Source of the DNA: Pycnopodia helianthoides | Lineage: Eukaryota > Echinodermata > Asteroidea > Forcipulatida > Asteriidae | Assembly: GCA_032158295.1 (NCBI GenBank) | Contig: CM063247.1 | Coordinates: 19,382,875 to 19,446,874, forward strand | Direction of reading: 5' to 3' | Length of the DNA stretch: 64,000 nucleotides | In this document: positions 1 through 13,800 of the stretch, in pieces | Position numbering within the stretch: position 1 is the first letter of the stretch | Layout: every line of letters begins with the position of its first letter | Notes under the pieces: model-generated | Databases searched by the model: none | What the model saw: only the letters and a program-made list of their open reading frames with translations | Told to the model about the DNA's origin: nothing | Program-made: the position numbers and the translations under genes

Positions 1-2392
1 CAAAAAGTATATTTTACAAGTTTTTTTCTTACCAATTCTGTTATGTTCCTTTAAGGGAGACCATGAATTTTGGTGAGTGTTTGGCAAATTTACGGGAGAC
101 CACAATGTAGCATTTTGGTGAGTGTCAGCCAATGTACTGGGGACCTTAATATTTTATTTCAGTAAGCAATTTTGGGAAACTTAGGGGAGACTACAATTTA
201 AATGTTGCATTTTAGTGAGCAGTGAGTTTTAGGCTGAGTAGTACTAGTAAGTTTCATTGCAGTGAGTTAGGCAACGTAGCATACATCAGCGTTTCATTTT
301 TGTGAGCAGTCAGTGTTAGACTAAGTAGTGAGTACCACAATATTTCATTTCGTTGAGTGTTAGGCAACGTAGTTGATACCCCAATGTTCCCTTATGTAAA
401 CATTAGGGAAGGCAGCTGATAATTTAGACAGCAGCAAGCCCTACCTTCCCCCCATAGAATAACAAACAAATAAAAGGTAAAATAAAATAAATCTCACTGT
501 GTTCTTGAGCATGTCTGAGCCACAAAGTAATTCTCACAATTGAAACTAATAGAAAAGAATATAGCAAGAAAACAATTTTCCGATACAAAAGTACACATAC
601 ATGAACAAAATGAATAATGAATTCATTGTTTATGAATAATCTTTTCTAATTTATATACAACTTATCCATCCAACTCACAGACGTTTGTCTCAAGAACTAA
701 ACACACAGAAAGAATCTGTGTTCCTTTGAATCTCTTTAAAATAACTGTCATCTATTTATTGATGAAACGTCAATTGGAAAATTTTAATAAATAAATAAAT
801 ACTGTTAAAAATCAAACAACAAAAATGTAACATTAATACCTTACAACATGATATGCCAACTTTATACAGATATAGAAAATTAAGTAACTTCTAGTAAAGA
901 TGCATGGCCTGGTTTAGCATTATTTTCAAATAGTTTCACAAATTTGACCTGTGCAGGTTTTTTAAACGTAATAACTCATTTCACGACACGCACCACACTT
1001 GCATAAACCTGTCTCCCGTGTTGGGAATAAAAATCAACACAAAGAATGGACTACCAAAATGGCGGAAATGGTAGATGCACATGGTGCGGAGGTGTGTTCT
1101 GTGTCCGCAAGGGGTCAGTAGTCCAAAATCGAGGGTAAACAAGCGGTAGTGATGCAGGTCACGGTTGTAAATTATTTCAAGACCTATACTTAGTAGTGTC
1201 AGTTTGGAAAAGATTGGTGTGAGCTGTGGACTCGGGGGTGAGAGCCGTAGCTGGTCAAATTAAGGGCTGTCACTAGGATCCAAATGTCAGGAGGTTATGT
1301 TGAAATCATGACAATTCCACCTTTTTTGTAACCCCTGGTGTTATAGATTTCAAAAAGCTTTTGATAACATTATCCTTGGTGCTTAACAAGAAGATCAAAG
1401 AGCATAATTTCTTCATATCTGAAGAAAAAATCAGTGTTTTTTTTGTCACCGAGCTGACATAAAAAAATTCTTAATTCAGATAAAAGTCTGAAGTTTCTTA
1501 TCCTTGGGACTGTGGAGCGACAAGAGCTTGCTTCTGAAAAAAAACCCTGAAAATGTCACCTTTTTGACTTGTAGTACTGACATTTTGGTATAACAACACA
1601 TTCAAGCTCACACAAGGAGAGATTGATGTAAGTTAGTAACTTGTTCAAAAATTGTCAACGTTGAAAATATACACTGCATTTAAACCCTTCTTTTTGGAAG
1701 AACAAAGGACTATTGTTTGAAAGTTACATATCACAAATATAAAATCGACAAGTGATACACTTCAGAGCAAACTTTGCTAGAACCAGCAGGAAACCAGTCA
1801 TACAATAAGTGCATCTCATAACGATCTGGCTGGTAACCAGTTTCTGGTAGGCAAATCAATTTTCTGCACATGGCAAGTTTGTGTGTTAGGCAAAAATGTT
1901 TTGCAGGGCACCGGTCGCAATAATGTTAACCTTATGGCACTCGGGCTGGTAACCTGCGACTGCTAAGCAAGATTTGTCTGCCCCTTTGGGAAGGATTTTA
2001 CATGGTTCCCCACTAATACAATAGAATACTTGTGGGAGATTAAAAGGTCTGCATAACATTGGGAAGAGTGAACATATAAATGTTCACAAATTTACACATA
2101 ACTTACATTGTATAAAGATGGTCATGCATTGGTGGAAATTTTCCTTTGAAATATTGTCTGAAATGCTTCTGTTTTTGAGAAATGAGTAGAACTATTAACA
2201 ATGTTTGAAAACAGTGGTGTGATTTTGTTCACTATTTGTCATGACTCCTTTGACCGATTAAACTTAAACTTTCACAGGTTTGTTATTTCATGTAATGGTC
2301 AAATAAATTTTGGATTTTGGTCTTTGACAATCATCAATGTTGGCCCCATGCTTTAAAGCTTTTCATACATATAAACATATAAAGACAATGGC

Positions 2393-2783
2393 TTAAAGGA
2401 ACATTACAGAATCGGTAAAAAAAAAATTGTAAAATATACTTTTGATCACAGATTTACATAAAACTTACACGGTCTAATGATGATGATAGTAGAAAACATC
2501 CATAGAAGTATTTCTGTCTGAAATGCCATATTTGATGAGAAATGAATAAACTAAATTTCCGATTGGAGTTTATCTCTCAGTGAGCGTTTTATTCATTTGT
2601 TGAATCTATATGATTTCATGCAAATGTGTAATCGGTTTTTCACTATTTTCTCGTGACCCAGATGGCCGATCGATCTCAAACTTCTACAGGTTTGTCAATT
2701 TATGTATATGGTGGATTACACAAAGTCCTTACACTGCCAGCAACTGTTTTGTTAGCAAAACCAATTCTGTAATGTTCCTTTAA
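2393..2783 (+). mobile_element. TTAAAGGAACATTACAG palindromic-ended MITE, copy 1
   Basis: Begins TTAAAGGAACATTACAG and ends CTGTAATGTTCCTTTAA: perfect 17-bp terminal inverted repeats with TTAA outermost. About 390 bp, no coding capacity. A fragment of the right end is at 25-58. Confidence 0.85.
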
Positions 2784-3936
2784 CAAAGGAATGTTCTTCA
2801 CTCAATGGAAGACTTTTGTAGGACACTACATGTAGGTGGCAGCAGACTAAAGTTGTTTTGGGTGACATTTAATCTAAACGGCATTGAGGTGGACCTTTTG
2901 ACTGATTGTCGAATGATAAGACCCATTTGTTGTTGACATCTCATGACGTCATGTTTCAAATTTCAATCCGAAAAGAGTGTCAAACAAAATGAAACACCAT
3001 GTAAACGTGAGGTTGGACTCTTAACAAATTTCTCCAGCCTTCATAAGGACTCTAGCTATTGAAAAACTAGTGCATCACAAGAAATTAATTTGACCTTGGA
3101 GCCCTTCTTAGAGTGACCTTAAACATATATTTGTTTACGAGATAAAAGAAAACCGTACAAATGCCTAATGTCTAGTCCGAAGTGTACAGAATTTGGCAAT
3201 TATCATTAGCTAATGAGCAATTTAGTAAAACTTCAAAGTATTTTTTCTTTTTTTTCTCTCCAGTTTTCTTTGTAAGCAAAGAAAAATAAAAGAAAACAAA
3301 AGTTCTTAAAAGTTGGTTTCTGCATAAATCCTCGCTGCATAATATTTTGTATAATTTACAAACACACAAGGTGCGGTGTTCCTTATCCATTTCTTACATG
3401 CTTTTTGTTTTCAATCCCTGCATTGAATCAACATTCCTTGCTTAAAGGTAGGGTCATAAGTTGGTAACTACTCCAAAAATTCATGGCCGTAAAAAAACTT
3501 ACTTGGTAATTAGCACTGCAGCTATTAATAGTATAAACTATTTTGAGAAAGGATTCCCTTTGAAGTAATATGGTTTGGATAATTTTTCACCCCCCAAAAC
3601 ATTTGAATCTTGACATAACGATTCATGCATGAATGTTTCTCAGATTTCCGAGGGTTGGTGTCCATTCCGGAATGTTGGTCCAGAGATGCGGTTGGTACCC
3701 GCTGTCACCTCGCTAAAAGTGGATGGGTTAGACATTCTTGAAAATACTGTGACAGTTTGTTGCTGTTTTCTCGGCAAGTATACACTGTATTCGGCTGAAA
3801 CTTTCGCTTGCGACTTTTATTTTATCTTTCTTTCATAATTTTGCCAATAAATCAGCATTAATTTATTAGTCTATGACCATACCTTCAATCCACTTGGATG
3901 ATCAGGGTCTAAACAGTGGATTGTGGAAAACACAAC

Positions 3937-4226
3937 AGCTGACTGGATCCTCTAATCTAAGCTATATAAATTCTGGCTTGGATTAGTCCAATCCTATCAC
4001 CACCCCCCCCCCCACCACCACCGAAACTGCCTAGCAACAACAAATGAAGGTAACAGCACACATGATAAAATCTGTGCAAAGAATGGAGTGTGGCTAACAA
4101 CAGAGCTGAATAGACTCTCTAGTCTAAAGTATGTTAAATCTGGCTTGGATTAGCCCAATTCACTCCCCCCCCCTCCATCCACCAGAGTAAGTGCCTAGCA
4201 ATAAGAAATGTTGGTAACAGCACACT
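3937..4226. repeat. tandem duplication of about 166 bp with poly-C runs
   Basis: The segment with CTGGCTTGGATTAGTCC, a C-rich run and CCTAGCAACAACAAATG at 3937-4060 recurs at 4103-4226 with substitutions. Confidence 0.75.
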
Positions 4227-4851
4227 AGACTCTAGCCTCTTGATCATTGTAAGTGTTGGACACAAACATAACATGAATATTCTTTAACAAAGTGTAACAA
4301 TACACCCAACAAAGTAGCCGGAGCACATTTACATTTTCGTTTGATTTTGTCATGTTGGAATTTGGGTCAGGCATCTGGTTGTGCGATCCCAGCTGTGATT
4401 GATCAGTACACAGGGACACAGCTTTAGCGGATTGGTCTATTTCACTCTGGAGGGGTGAGTCCTAGTTTCCTGAGTGATAGATCCAAAGCGAGGTATATAG
4501 AGTCCATGGCCAAAGAGTGCCTCGGGCCTTTGCATACTTGCTCGTCAGTTGTTTTTTTAAGGTAAAGCACATGATTCGTGTCAAAAAGAATCAGTCATAA
4601 AAAGAGTGATTTCAGTGGAATTTTTGTGTTCTCAAGAAGGAAGAATCGCATCGATCAAATCATCATGTCCGTAAAAAAACAAAAATCTTGGCCATCTTCG
4701 ATTACTCACAAAGCCTTTTGAACATCACTGATGACACTGTACGAAACTCATCAGGTCTGATTTGACGCAGCACAATTTTCCTCAGATATTGGCAGAAAGT
4801 TCCTCTGCTACTTCCCCCAACCCCACAAGAGGAAGCTGCGTCTTCTACTCC

Positions 4852-7800
4852 TCATCTCTTCTTCTTCTTGGGAGGCGTCCCGTCCCGGGGGGATCTCTCA
4901 AATCTAAGGTTGAGGAGTTCCTCCGGATTCCCGGCATCACCTCTGGCTGCTTTTAGTTTCCGTTGTGTCTTCCCCAACTGCTGCATGATCTGGCTGAATT
5001 TGTAGTCGTTGAACACGGCCCGGGCAGTGTTATTCCCATCAAATGGCTCTGTGGAATTGAAGTCAACGAATTTCAACAAGGCAAATAGGTATCAAAAGCA
5101 TCCATGTTATTTTACACACAAACGAGATTATAATGATTTACTTTCTCAGACAATGTGTTGTGTACTTGAAGGTATACAGGACTGGTGAAGATAAAAACCA
5201 TCATTGTTTAATTTTAGTCTGAAAGCTTACTGATTATGTAGTTCATTGTAGAACCATTTTTTGGTGTGAACTATTTCCCTCTAAAATGAAGTCATGTTCA
5301 AGAAAAAAACTGTTTCTGAAAACCTATTTGTTTTCGCGTTTATATTGTTTTAAACAAGGTTTGGCTTATCTCAACAGGCTCACACTCTCCCCATCAATAT
5401 TGTACATTGATGAAGTGTTATTTTGTCATTACTACTTCTGTCATTTCTGTGTATTTTTAGCCTCATGTCACTTTAATGTTGGGAGTTTGAATGTCCTCTG
5501 ATGTCACTTCTGCTCAAAATACCCGGCCGTCATATTCCACCACTTATGCGATCACCGCATGATCGACGAGCCAAACTGCACTAGTAGTACATATATAGTC
5601 AGTACATGCAAGTAAACATAAAAACTTGAACATGCGTGCGTATGTTAGTGAAATTTGACACGTTCGCCTGAGATCCGGTGCTTGGCTTCTATTTTAAGCA
5701 TTGGAGCAAAGTGCTAGTGAATTGAATTGAATGCACTCACCTTCAATGTACATATACTTGCTGATCCAGTCTCTCGTCTTGTACGGCGCCTCGGCCAGAT
5801 TGTAAACCGTGCCGCGCCGAACGGAGACCACCTTAGAGTGGAAGTTAAACTCCATCACGTAGTAGTCGAAGAACCCTTTGAGGAGCTCCCACAGTGTCTG
5901 GGTGTTCTGGGACCTGAAGGTGATGTAGCTTGGCAGTGGGTTACTCGGGTGAGAGTCGTAGATGAAACGCACGTCTGACGTGGAATTGAAGACGTCCTTT
6001 TGAGGTTTGGGGGTAAGGGTGGCAATAGAAGAGGAAAATGGGCTTCATGAATGAGCTAGTCTTGTAAAAAATAAAACTAGAATATGTAGTAAAAAATTAC
6101 AATGCAGATAGATTTTCAGCATTAGAATGTGTATGAACAAGAAGAATATTTGTTGATACATTTTAAAAATTTCTTTTGAAAGCAGTACAACAACAGGGCT
6201 CGATATTCTACACAGGACCACAGGCCCGAGGCCAGTGGTTTTAGTGTTGGTCCAGTAAACTCATGAACTGACAAGTCCGATGGTCTTGTGTTTATCAATT
6301 GAGTAACAATACCTCACTGTGTTAAAACAAATTATGTTCAAATATTGACTTTGGGTTGGATAAATTACCTTTCAATTCTATGAGTGATCAAGTATACTAC
6401 CACTAAGACAAATGAGACCAATCTTCTCTTACATGTCTTAGTGCTTGTTCATATCAAAGCAGTTAAATGCATGTTACACTTTGTCAGCAAGTTTTTTTCC
6501 CCTCATTTTGAATCTGGTCTGGTTAAAAAAGTCTGGTCCAGTAAATATTTTGAGCTACAAGCCTTGCGGTCTTTTGGAGTTTCCCCCCCTAAATTCATTT
6601 CATTTCATAATCACTATACTAGCCAAGAACCCCATGGAGAGATGACAAAGAAGGAAGTTTCAGTTTTTGATGTTGGAGGAAAACCCAAGAGGATTATTCC
6701 AGGGAAAACCCACGCAATCAGGTAGGGACTGAAAACCAAATCCACATAGTGCCCCCTGCAGGATTCGAACCGGGGTCCCAGAAATGGAAGGCGAGGAAAG
6801 ATACCACAACGCCAACCCGAGCCCTGAATAAAAAAAACAAACTGATAGTTTCACAGACTGGAGACGGAATGTGATATCATGAATGATTGTTGAGTAGACC
6901 AACTATACTTACTGGGTGAAGCTGGTGCAAAGAGGGGATAACACAGGGTTTGCACTTCCCTGAAAAGGAAAAAGAAAAACTTAATGATTACACGTTCAGC
7001 AATTCACAGTCCGAATGAAATGTGAGGTGCTCATAAATAAATTGCAGTAACATTAGCCAGGTGTGAGAGTCACTGTTGACAAAAAAACTCTGAAACTTGA
7101 ATCCAGATCTTAGAGAGTACATTGATAACCCCTTAACCCTCCTACTGTCAGTGACTCTTGGCAACATTTTCCAGTGAGTTGACCAACCATTTGAAACCAT
7201 TCGACTGCCAAGGTTGTGTACGGTGGCACAACTGTGCACAGAACTAACTGTGTACTGCGTACATGCATTCCCTCATGGTATCATATTGCAGGCTGGCATA
7301 GTTTATCTGTCATTCAAAACCACAGTGAATGGTATTGAATAGTCAGACAGCAAGAGGGTTAAGATATAGAATCCAAGGAGCTTTTGAGAACAGTATCCTC
7401 AGCGCTAGAGAAGTAGACCAAGAGCTTGTATAATTTTGAGTAAAAGTACAAGATTTGTGTTTACCGGGCAGACTTTAAAAAGTCTGAATTCATACAAAAG
7501 TCTACAATTTCTCATCACTGATAAGCCTTGTGATAGACCGTCAAAAAAACAAGGCTAATTTTTAAGAATTTATAAATTTTACTACACAATTGATGAAAAA
7601 GCGGAGATTCGCTGTCATCCTACTGACATCAACATTTAGGAGAAACAAGGGAATTAAGTACAAACATTTGTACAACCATTGTGCGGATACGTAAACTGAT
7701 CGACCAACAGGAATGTGCAAATATAATATCAGCAATTACACACGACTGAGTCACAGAAACATACACACACCTTGGAAATAGTTGGGTACCATGATTACTA

Positions 7801-10800
7801 GTGAGTATATAAGACAAGGCCTGTTTAACTGATACACATACCTTAGATATAGTTGAGTAACTATGTACTAATGAGTATCTAGACAATGTTACAATAGGCC
7901 AGAGTGACAGATATACATACATTGGAGATACAGTTGAACACCATGAGTACTAATGAGTATCTAGACAATGTTACAATAGGCCAGAGTGACAGATATACAT
8001 ACATTGGAGATACAGTTGAACACCATGAGTACTAATGAGTATCTAGACAATGTTATAATGGGCCAGAGTGACAGCTTTACATACATTGGAGATAGCTGAG
8101 TACCATAAATACAAGTGAGTATCTAGACAAAGTCTGAATAACTGATACACATACCTTAGTGATAGTTGAGTAACATGTGTACTAATGAGTATCTAGACAA
8201 TGTTATAAAGTCCCTAGTGACAGATATACATTCATCGGAGGTATTATTGAGTACCACGAGTACCAGTGAGAAGCTAGACAGTATTATTTAGGCCCGAGTG
8301 ACAGCTTTACATACATTGGAGATAGCCGAGTACCATGAGTACTAATGAGTATCTAGACAATGTTATAATGGGCCAGAGTGACAGCTTTACATACCTTGGA
8401 GATAGTCGAGTACTATTTACTAATGAGTATCTAGACAATGTTATAAAGTCCCTAGTGACAGGTATACACACATTAGACGTAGTTGAGTACCATGAGTACT
8501 AATTGAGTATCTAGACAACATGTAGGCCTGAGTACCAAGCATACATACCTTGGAAATAGTTGAGTACCATGAGTACTAATTGAGTATCTAGACAACATGT
8601 AGGCCTGAGTAACAAGTATACATACCTTGGAGATAGTTGAGTACCATGAGTACCAGTGAGTAACTCGACAGTGTTCCTTGACTTGCATCATTGATGCCTT
8701 GAGCCGACGCCCACTGCTTGATGAGAATTATCAATGGAGTCACTCTCCAGTCAACTATGGTAAAAAACAAATAACAGTTTAGCAGAGGCAATTCCCAGAG
8801 CAGTCTTTAGTGAATGTCTTGGGTTAAAGAGGATCTCCAATGTTAAATTCAGTTTGTGATGCGCTCAGTTTCCAGCAGATAGATTCCTCACGAAAGTGGG
8901 GAAATAATTACAAGTCTCCATTCTCACGTTAAAATGGTGTAAAATGCCATTTTATTTGATGCTCTTTGGGGCAAAATTTGAAATGTGACGTCAGAACATA
9001 AAAAACAAATGGGTCAGTACATTCCAATGAAGAAATTTTTGTGTCAGTCAAAATGTCAATTCCAATGCCATTTTCATTGAATATCATCCAAAACTCAGGA
9101 ATGAACGAACAACTCTCTTCACAAAAACGTACAGACCGTATATTTGAAATGTGATGAGGTCAGGTGTTTTTGGGATTCTGACAAAAATTGCACTTGAAGG
9201 GTATCAAACATAGTGGCATTTTCAACGTTTAAAATAAGGTAATAGACTTGTCATTTGTTTTCACCATCATACAGACTCTATCTATTGGGGAATGAGTGAA
9301 TCGAAAACTGAATTTCATCTTGGATCCTTTCTTTAAATAGGAAACAATATCATCATCAACTTGTTCCGAGTGCTGCATAATATCATTTAAAATTAAAATT
9401 GAAAAACTGCAGCATCTTCCAAATTTTTTAATGAAACTTTTCACTGTATGGACAATACAAATTTACTCACGTTTGGAGTATGTCTGTAAGAGGTGGGTAT
9501 TTCTGATGCCCTGTAAAAAAACAAAAATCATATTATTATTGGCAAATGAACTACCATTTAGCATCCACAGCATCAGTGTTTCTGAAGAAACTTTCTTCCA
9601 GGGATAGGCAAGTTTTGAGGATATGTAATCTCTTACTTGTTGGGACACTTTTCGTTGTACTTTTTGACATTCTAAGATAACTCTCTAGAATTACCCGTTT
9701 CTCTGTCTCCAATGGTTAGCAACAACACAATGGCCAACACGATTTTGGTAATGAAATCACGCGGCCATCATTGGTAATTGTCAAATACCAGTATCCACAC
9801 TTTGTTTGACTCAATGTATAACATGAAATAACAAACATGTGAAGGTTTAAGCTCAATCGGTCATCGGAGTCGTGAGAAAATAGTGAAAACCCCCATAATA
9901 GTTATGTCCTCACTGTTTTGAAACACCAGATTTTTGGTCTTGCGAGATCAAAACTAATTGCATTTCAAGCAAAAATATTTTGAGGGAAGTTTTTTTTACC
10001 ATGATCATCTTTATACCGTTATGTGCAAATCTGCGAACATTTATTTGTTCAACCTTGCCAATGTTGTGCATACCCTGTAGCATTGGTAGCCCCTGGGAGA
10101 CCTGTCAGTATAATCCTGTTTTAATTTTTTAAGGCACCTGGGTTGGGGGTTGACTTTGAAAAAGGTATTGACCAGAAACAATGAGGCAAAAAGCCTTTAG
10201 GGCTCCACTATGAATAATAATGATAATAACTAGTCCTTATATAGCGCATTTCACAATAATGTATCAATGCGCTTTACATTAGTGCCCTGGTCATTGGGCC
10301 AATAGCATTCCTGTAATCTTTCTCAGCTCCCTGGGGAGTATACAGCCCTGTGCTGCTGTGGCGCTTCGAAGGCTTTTTCATACACAAAATCAACCTTCTA
10401 CCCTCCCAGGTACCCATTTATACCCCTGGGTGAAGAGAAGCAAATATAGTAAAGCATCTTGCTCAAGGACACAAGTGTCATGACCGGGATTCGAACCCAC
10501 ACCCCGATGACTCGACCACCAGATCTTGAATCCGATGCTCTAAACCACTCAGCCATGAAGCAGGACTAGTAGCTTAACCCTCTTGCTGTCTGACCATTCA
10601 ATACCATTCAAGTGGTTTTGAATGATAGATAAACTATGCCAGCCTGAAATACAATACCATGAGGGACTGCATGTACACAGTACACAGTTAGTTCTGTGCA
10701 CAGTTGTGCCACCATACACAACCTTGGCAGTCGAATGGTTTCAAATGGTTGGTCAACTCACTGGAAAATGTTGCCAAGAGTCACTGACAGTAGGAGGGTT

Positions 10801-13800
10801 AATGTCCCATCCGAAGGAAAAAGCAATGAAGGACACCAGCGCCGTAATCAGCACGGCCAGGATTCGAACCCACTGTAGCTGGGGTATAATGCTCTAATGC
10901 TACTTCTCTTAGCCAAGAACCGTGAAGATAAGAATGAGGATAAGTATACATAAATCACTTACCGTTGCATTGTTGATGTTAATATCACACTCAAGCCCAC
11001 TGTAGATAAAAAACAAATCATGATAAAACTTTTAGTAAAATGTTACAATTGGGTATTCTGATTATGTTCTGTCATTTTAAACATCTAAGAATATCATAAA
11101 GCAGCTTTCCTACTATTCCGTATCAGCTTCTGACATCAGTAAGATTTGGATACAAAGATTTTAAAATAATACAGCTACATGAATTCTAATCTGATTTGAG
11201 ATTGAAAGAAATCAACCTTGACACTTTCAATCTAAAATTCTACTGGCATCTCACATTAACATGGCCCAGTTTTATAGAGCTGCTTAAGCACAAAAATGTA
11301 GCTAAACACAACACAATTAAGCTTACCAGAGTAAAGTTACCACCCAAAATACCATGTCACATGTACCATCTGTAACTAGTATCCTGCTTATTTTTTGCTA
11401 AGCAGCAATTTGTAAAGCACCATTGTCTGCTTAAGTAGCTCAATAAGGATTGTGCATCTACGTTTATTTTCTTCAAAGGTTAAACAGAACTTGTGACTTC
11501 CGTTTAACCGTTAAACCGTTCCATTCGATCCCAATCCAAACTGAGAATCGGAACTATGATGCAGGGTACCAACGATCGTTGGTGCCAGCTCTCTAATTTA
11601 TGTGTGTATTTTTAGCCGACCTGCACAGGGGAGCTGATGTCAACACAATTTCCAGGATTAAAAAAAAAGAACGCTATACCCAGTCTCGATGTTCACAAAA
11701 CCACAGCGTGTTAGCACAACACTTGTGTGCTGGTGTAGCGTTTTAGGAATACAAGGCAAAATGTATATAATTTAAGGGGATTGAAAATATAACTATTCGA
11801 AAGGGATTAAGATAAGATACATTCCGACCAACAAAAGTGACGTCAATCATTTTTCCCGGATAGCGTCTGGGGCTAACATTTTAACCCTCTTGCTGTCTGA
11901 CCATTCAATACCATTCACTGTGGTTTTGAATGATAGATAAACTATGCCAGCCTGCAATATGATACCATGAGGGAATGCATGTACACAGTACACAGTTAGT
12001 TCTGTGCACAGTTGTGCCACCGTACACAACCTTGGCAGTCGAATGGTTTCAAATGGTTGGTCAACTCACTGGAAAATGTTGCCAAGAGTCACTGACAGTA
12101 GGAGGGCTAAAGAAAAGGAAGGTTTCATTTTGTTTTACTGTCGGCTTTGTTAAAATGTTAAAGGAACATTACAGAATTGGTAAGAACAAATATACTTTTT
12201 GATCACAGATTTACATAAAATTTACACGGTCTAATGATGATGATAGTAGAAAACATCCCTTGAAATATTTCTGTCTGAAATGCCATATTTGATGAGAAAT
12301 GAATAAACTAACTTGCCGATTGGAGTTTATCGCTCAGTGAGCGTTTTATTCATTTGTTGAATCTATACGATTTCATGCAAAATGTGTAATCGGTTTTTCA
12401 CTATTTTCTCGTGACCCAGATGGCCGATTGATCTCAAACTTCTACAGGTTTGTCAGTTTATGTATATGGTGGATTACATAAAGTGCTTACACTGCCAGCA
12501 ACTATTTTGTTAGCAAAAACCAATTCTGTAATGTTCCTTTAAAGATTTGTTTTTTTACGGTTAAATGGTACACCGGTTAAACGTCCCCAACCCTAGAAGA
12601 TAGTAACCATACCTGTAGGCACTGGAACAAGCAAATTTCAAGATGGGCACCTTGGCACGGATCACCTGAGCTTTTCTAATCAGATCTGTCAATCATAAAT
12701 ATACAAGCCATTGTTTCTCACTGCTGTGTACGGTCCTATTCTAAACCACGGCTTGGGCTTGGGCTTGGGCTTAGGCTCCGGCTTGGGCTTAGGCTCTGGC
12801 TAGGGCTTAGGCTCTAGTTTGGGCTTGGGCTTCGGCTTGGGCTGTCAGTAATTTTGAAAACAACCACTTTCAGTTCAAGACTTCAAACCGGTAGACGGTG
12901 CATAAGCTAAAGCCAAAGCCTCAGCCATAAGGTTAACAAAATAAATAATCTTTTTTTAAAAGCAAATTTGCAAACCAAAGGAACCCTCAGTACGCTGTAC
13001 AAAGTTACAACAACAACAGGGCCCACTTTCTTAGAGGTGCTTAAGCACAAAACAGTTTAGCACACCAGGTTAGGGTTACCGGCCCAAATACCAACTCACA
13101 TGTACCGTTAGTTTGCTGCTCATTTGTGCTTTATAGCAGAAAATTATTCAGCACCATTGTCTGCTCTATGAAATTGGGCCCAGATATATGTTAGTACCTT
13201 AAAGGAACATTACAGAATTGGTAAGAAAAAAACTTGTAAAATATACTTTTTGATCACAGATTTACATAAAGCTTGCACGGTCTAACGATGATGATAGTAG
13301 AAAGCATCCCTAGAAATATTTCTGTCTGAAATGCCATATTTGATGAGAAATGAATAAACAAATTTTCCGATTGGAGTTTATCGCTCAGTGAGCGTTTTAT
13401 TCATTTGTTGAATCTATAATGATTTCATGCAAAATGTAATTGGTTTTTCACTATTTTCTCGTGACCCAGATGGCCGATCGATCTCAAACTTCTACAGGTC
13501 TGTCAGTTTATGTATATGGTGGATTACATGAAGTGCTTACACTGCCAGCAACTGTTTTGTTAGAAAAGCAATTCTGTAATGTTCCTTTAAATTATTGATA
13601 ATAATTAAGTAGAATTCACTGGATTTTGGAATCTTGCCGTTTGAAAAGATAACAATAACTTACTGCATCGTTTTAGAAGCAGATTATGTAGAATGGTCAG
13701 TATGTGTGTTGCCTGGCTCTTCTGGTTCACCTAGGAGAAATACAGATAAGGTCAAACTAATGATTCCTGAATGAGCAGTTATTAACTTGGAGCTCTCCTC

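Larger units (their letters stand above)
1..4851. other. non-coding, repeat-bearing left flank (possibly GLD-2 3' UTR)
   Basis: No convincing exon found. About 40-390 holds degenerate repeats with recurring words such as GGGAGACCA and TTTTGGTGAGTG. 2085-2350 and 2393-2783 are TTAA-type elements. 3444-3560 begins with AAAGGTAGGGTCAT, a repeat word seen again near 38178. 3937-4226 is a tandem duplication. The minus-strand 3' UTR of GLD-2 must begin at 4851; where it ends was not determined. Confidence 0.5.
11475..12597. mobile_element. compound block bounded by GTTTAACCG words
   Basis: CGTTTAACCGTTAAACCG near 11503-11520 and ACACCGGTTAAACGTCCCC near 12570-12590 bound a block holding copies of two MITE families. 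A similar GACGTTAAAACCGGTTAACC lies at 29424-29444. May be an old hAT-like element with later insertions; uncertain. Confidence 0.35.

Noticed and set aside
5727..5978. 83-codon plus-strand frame
   Set aside because: Antisense shadow of GLD-2 exon 11, whose minus frame matches the family.
12745..12843. Interstitial telomere repeat
   Set aside because: Unit is GGGCTT/GGCTTA-like with interruptions, not the TTAGGG repeat of deuterostomes.
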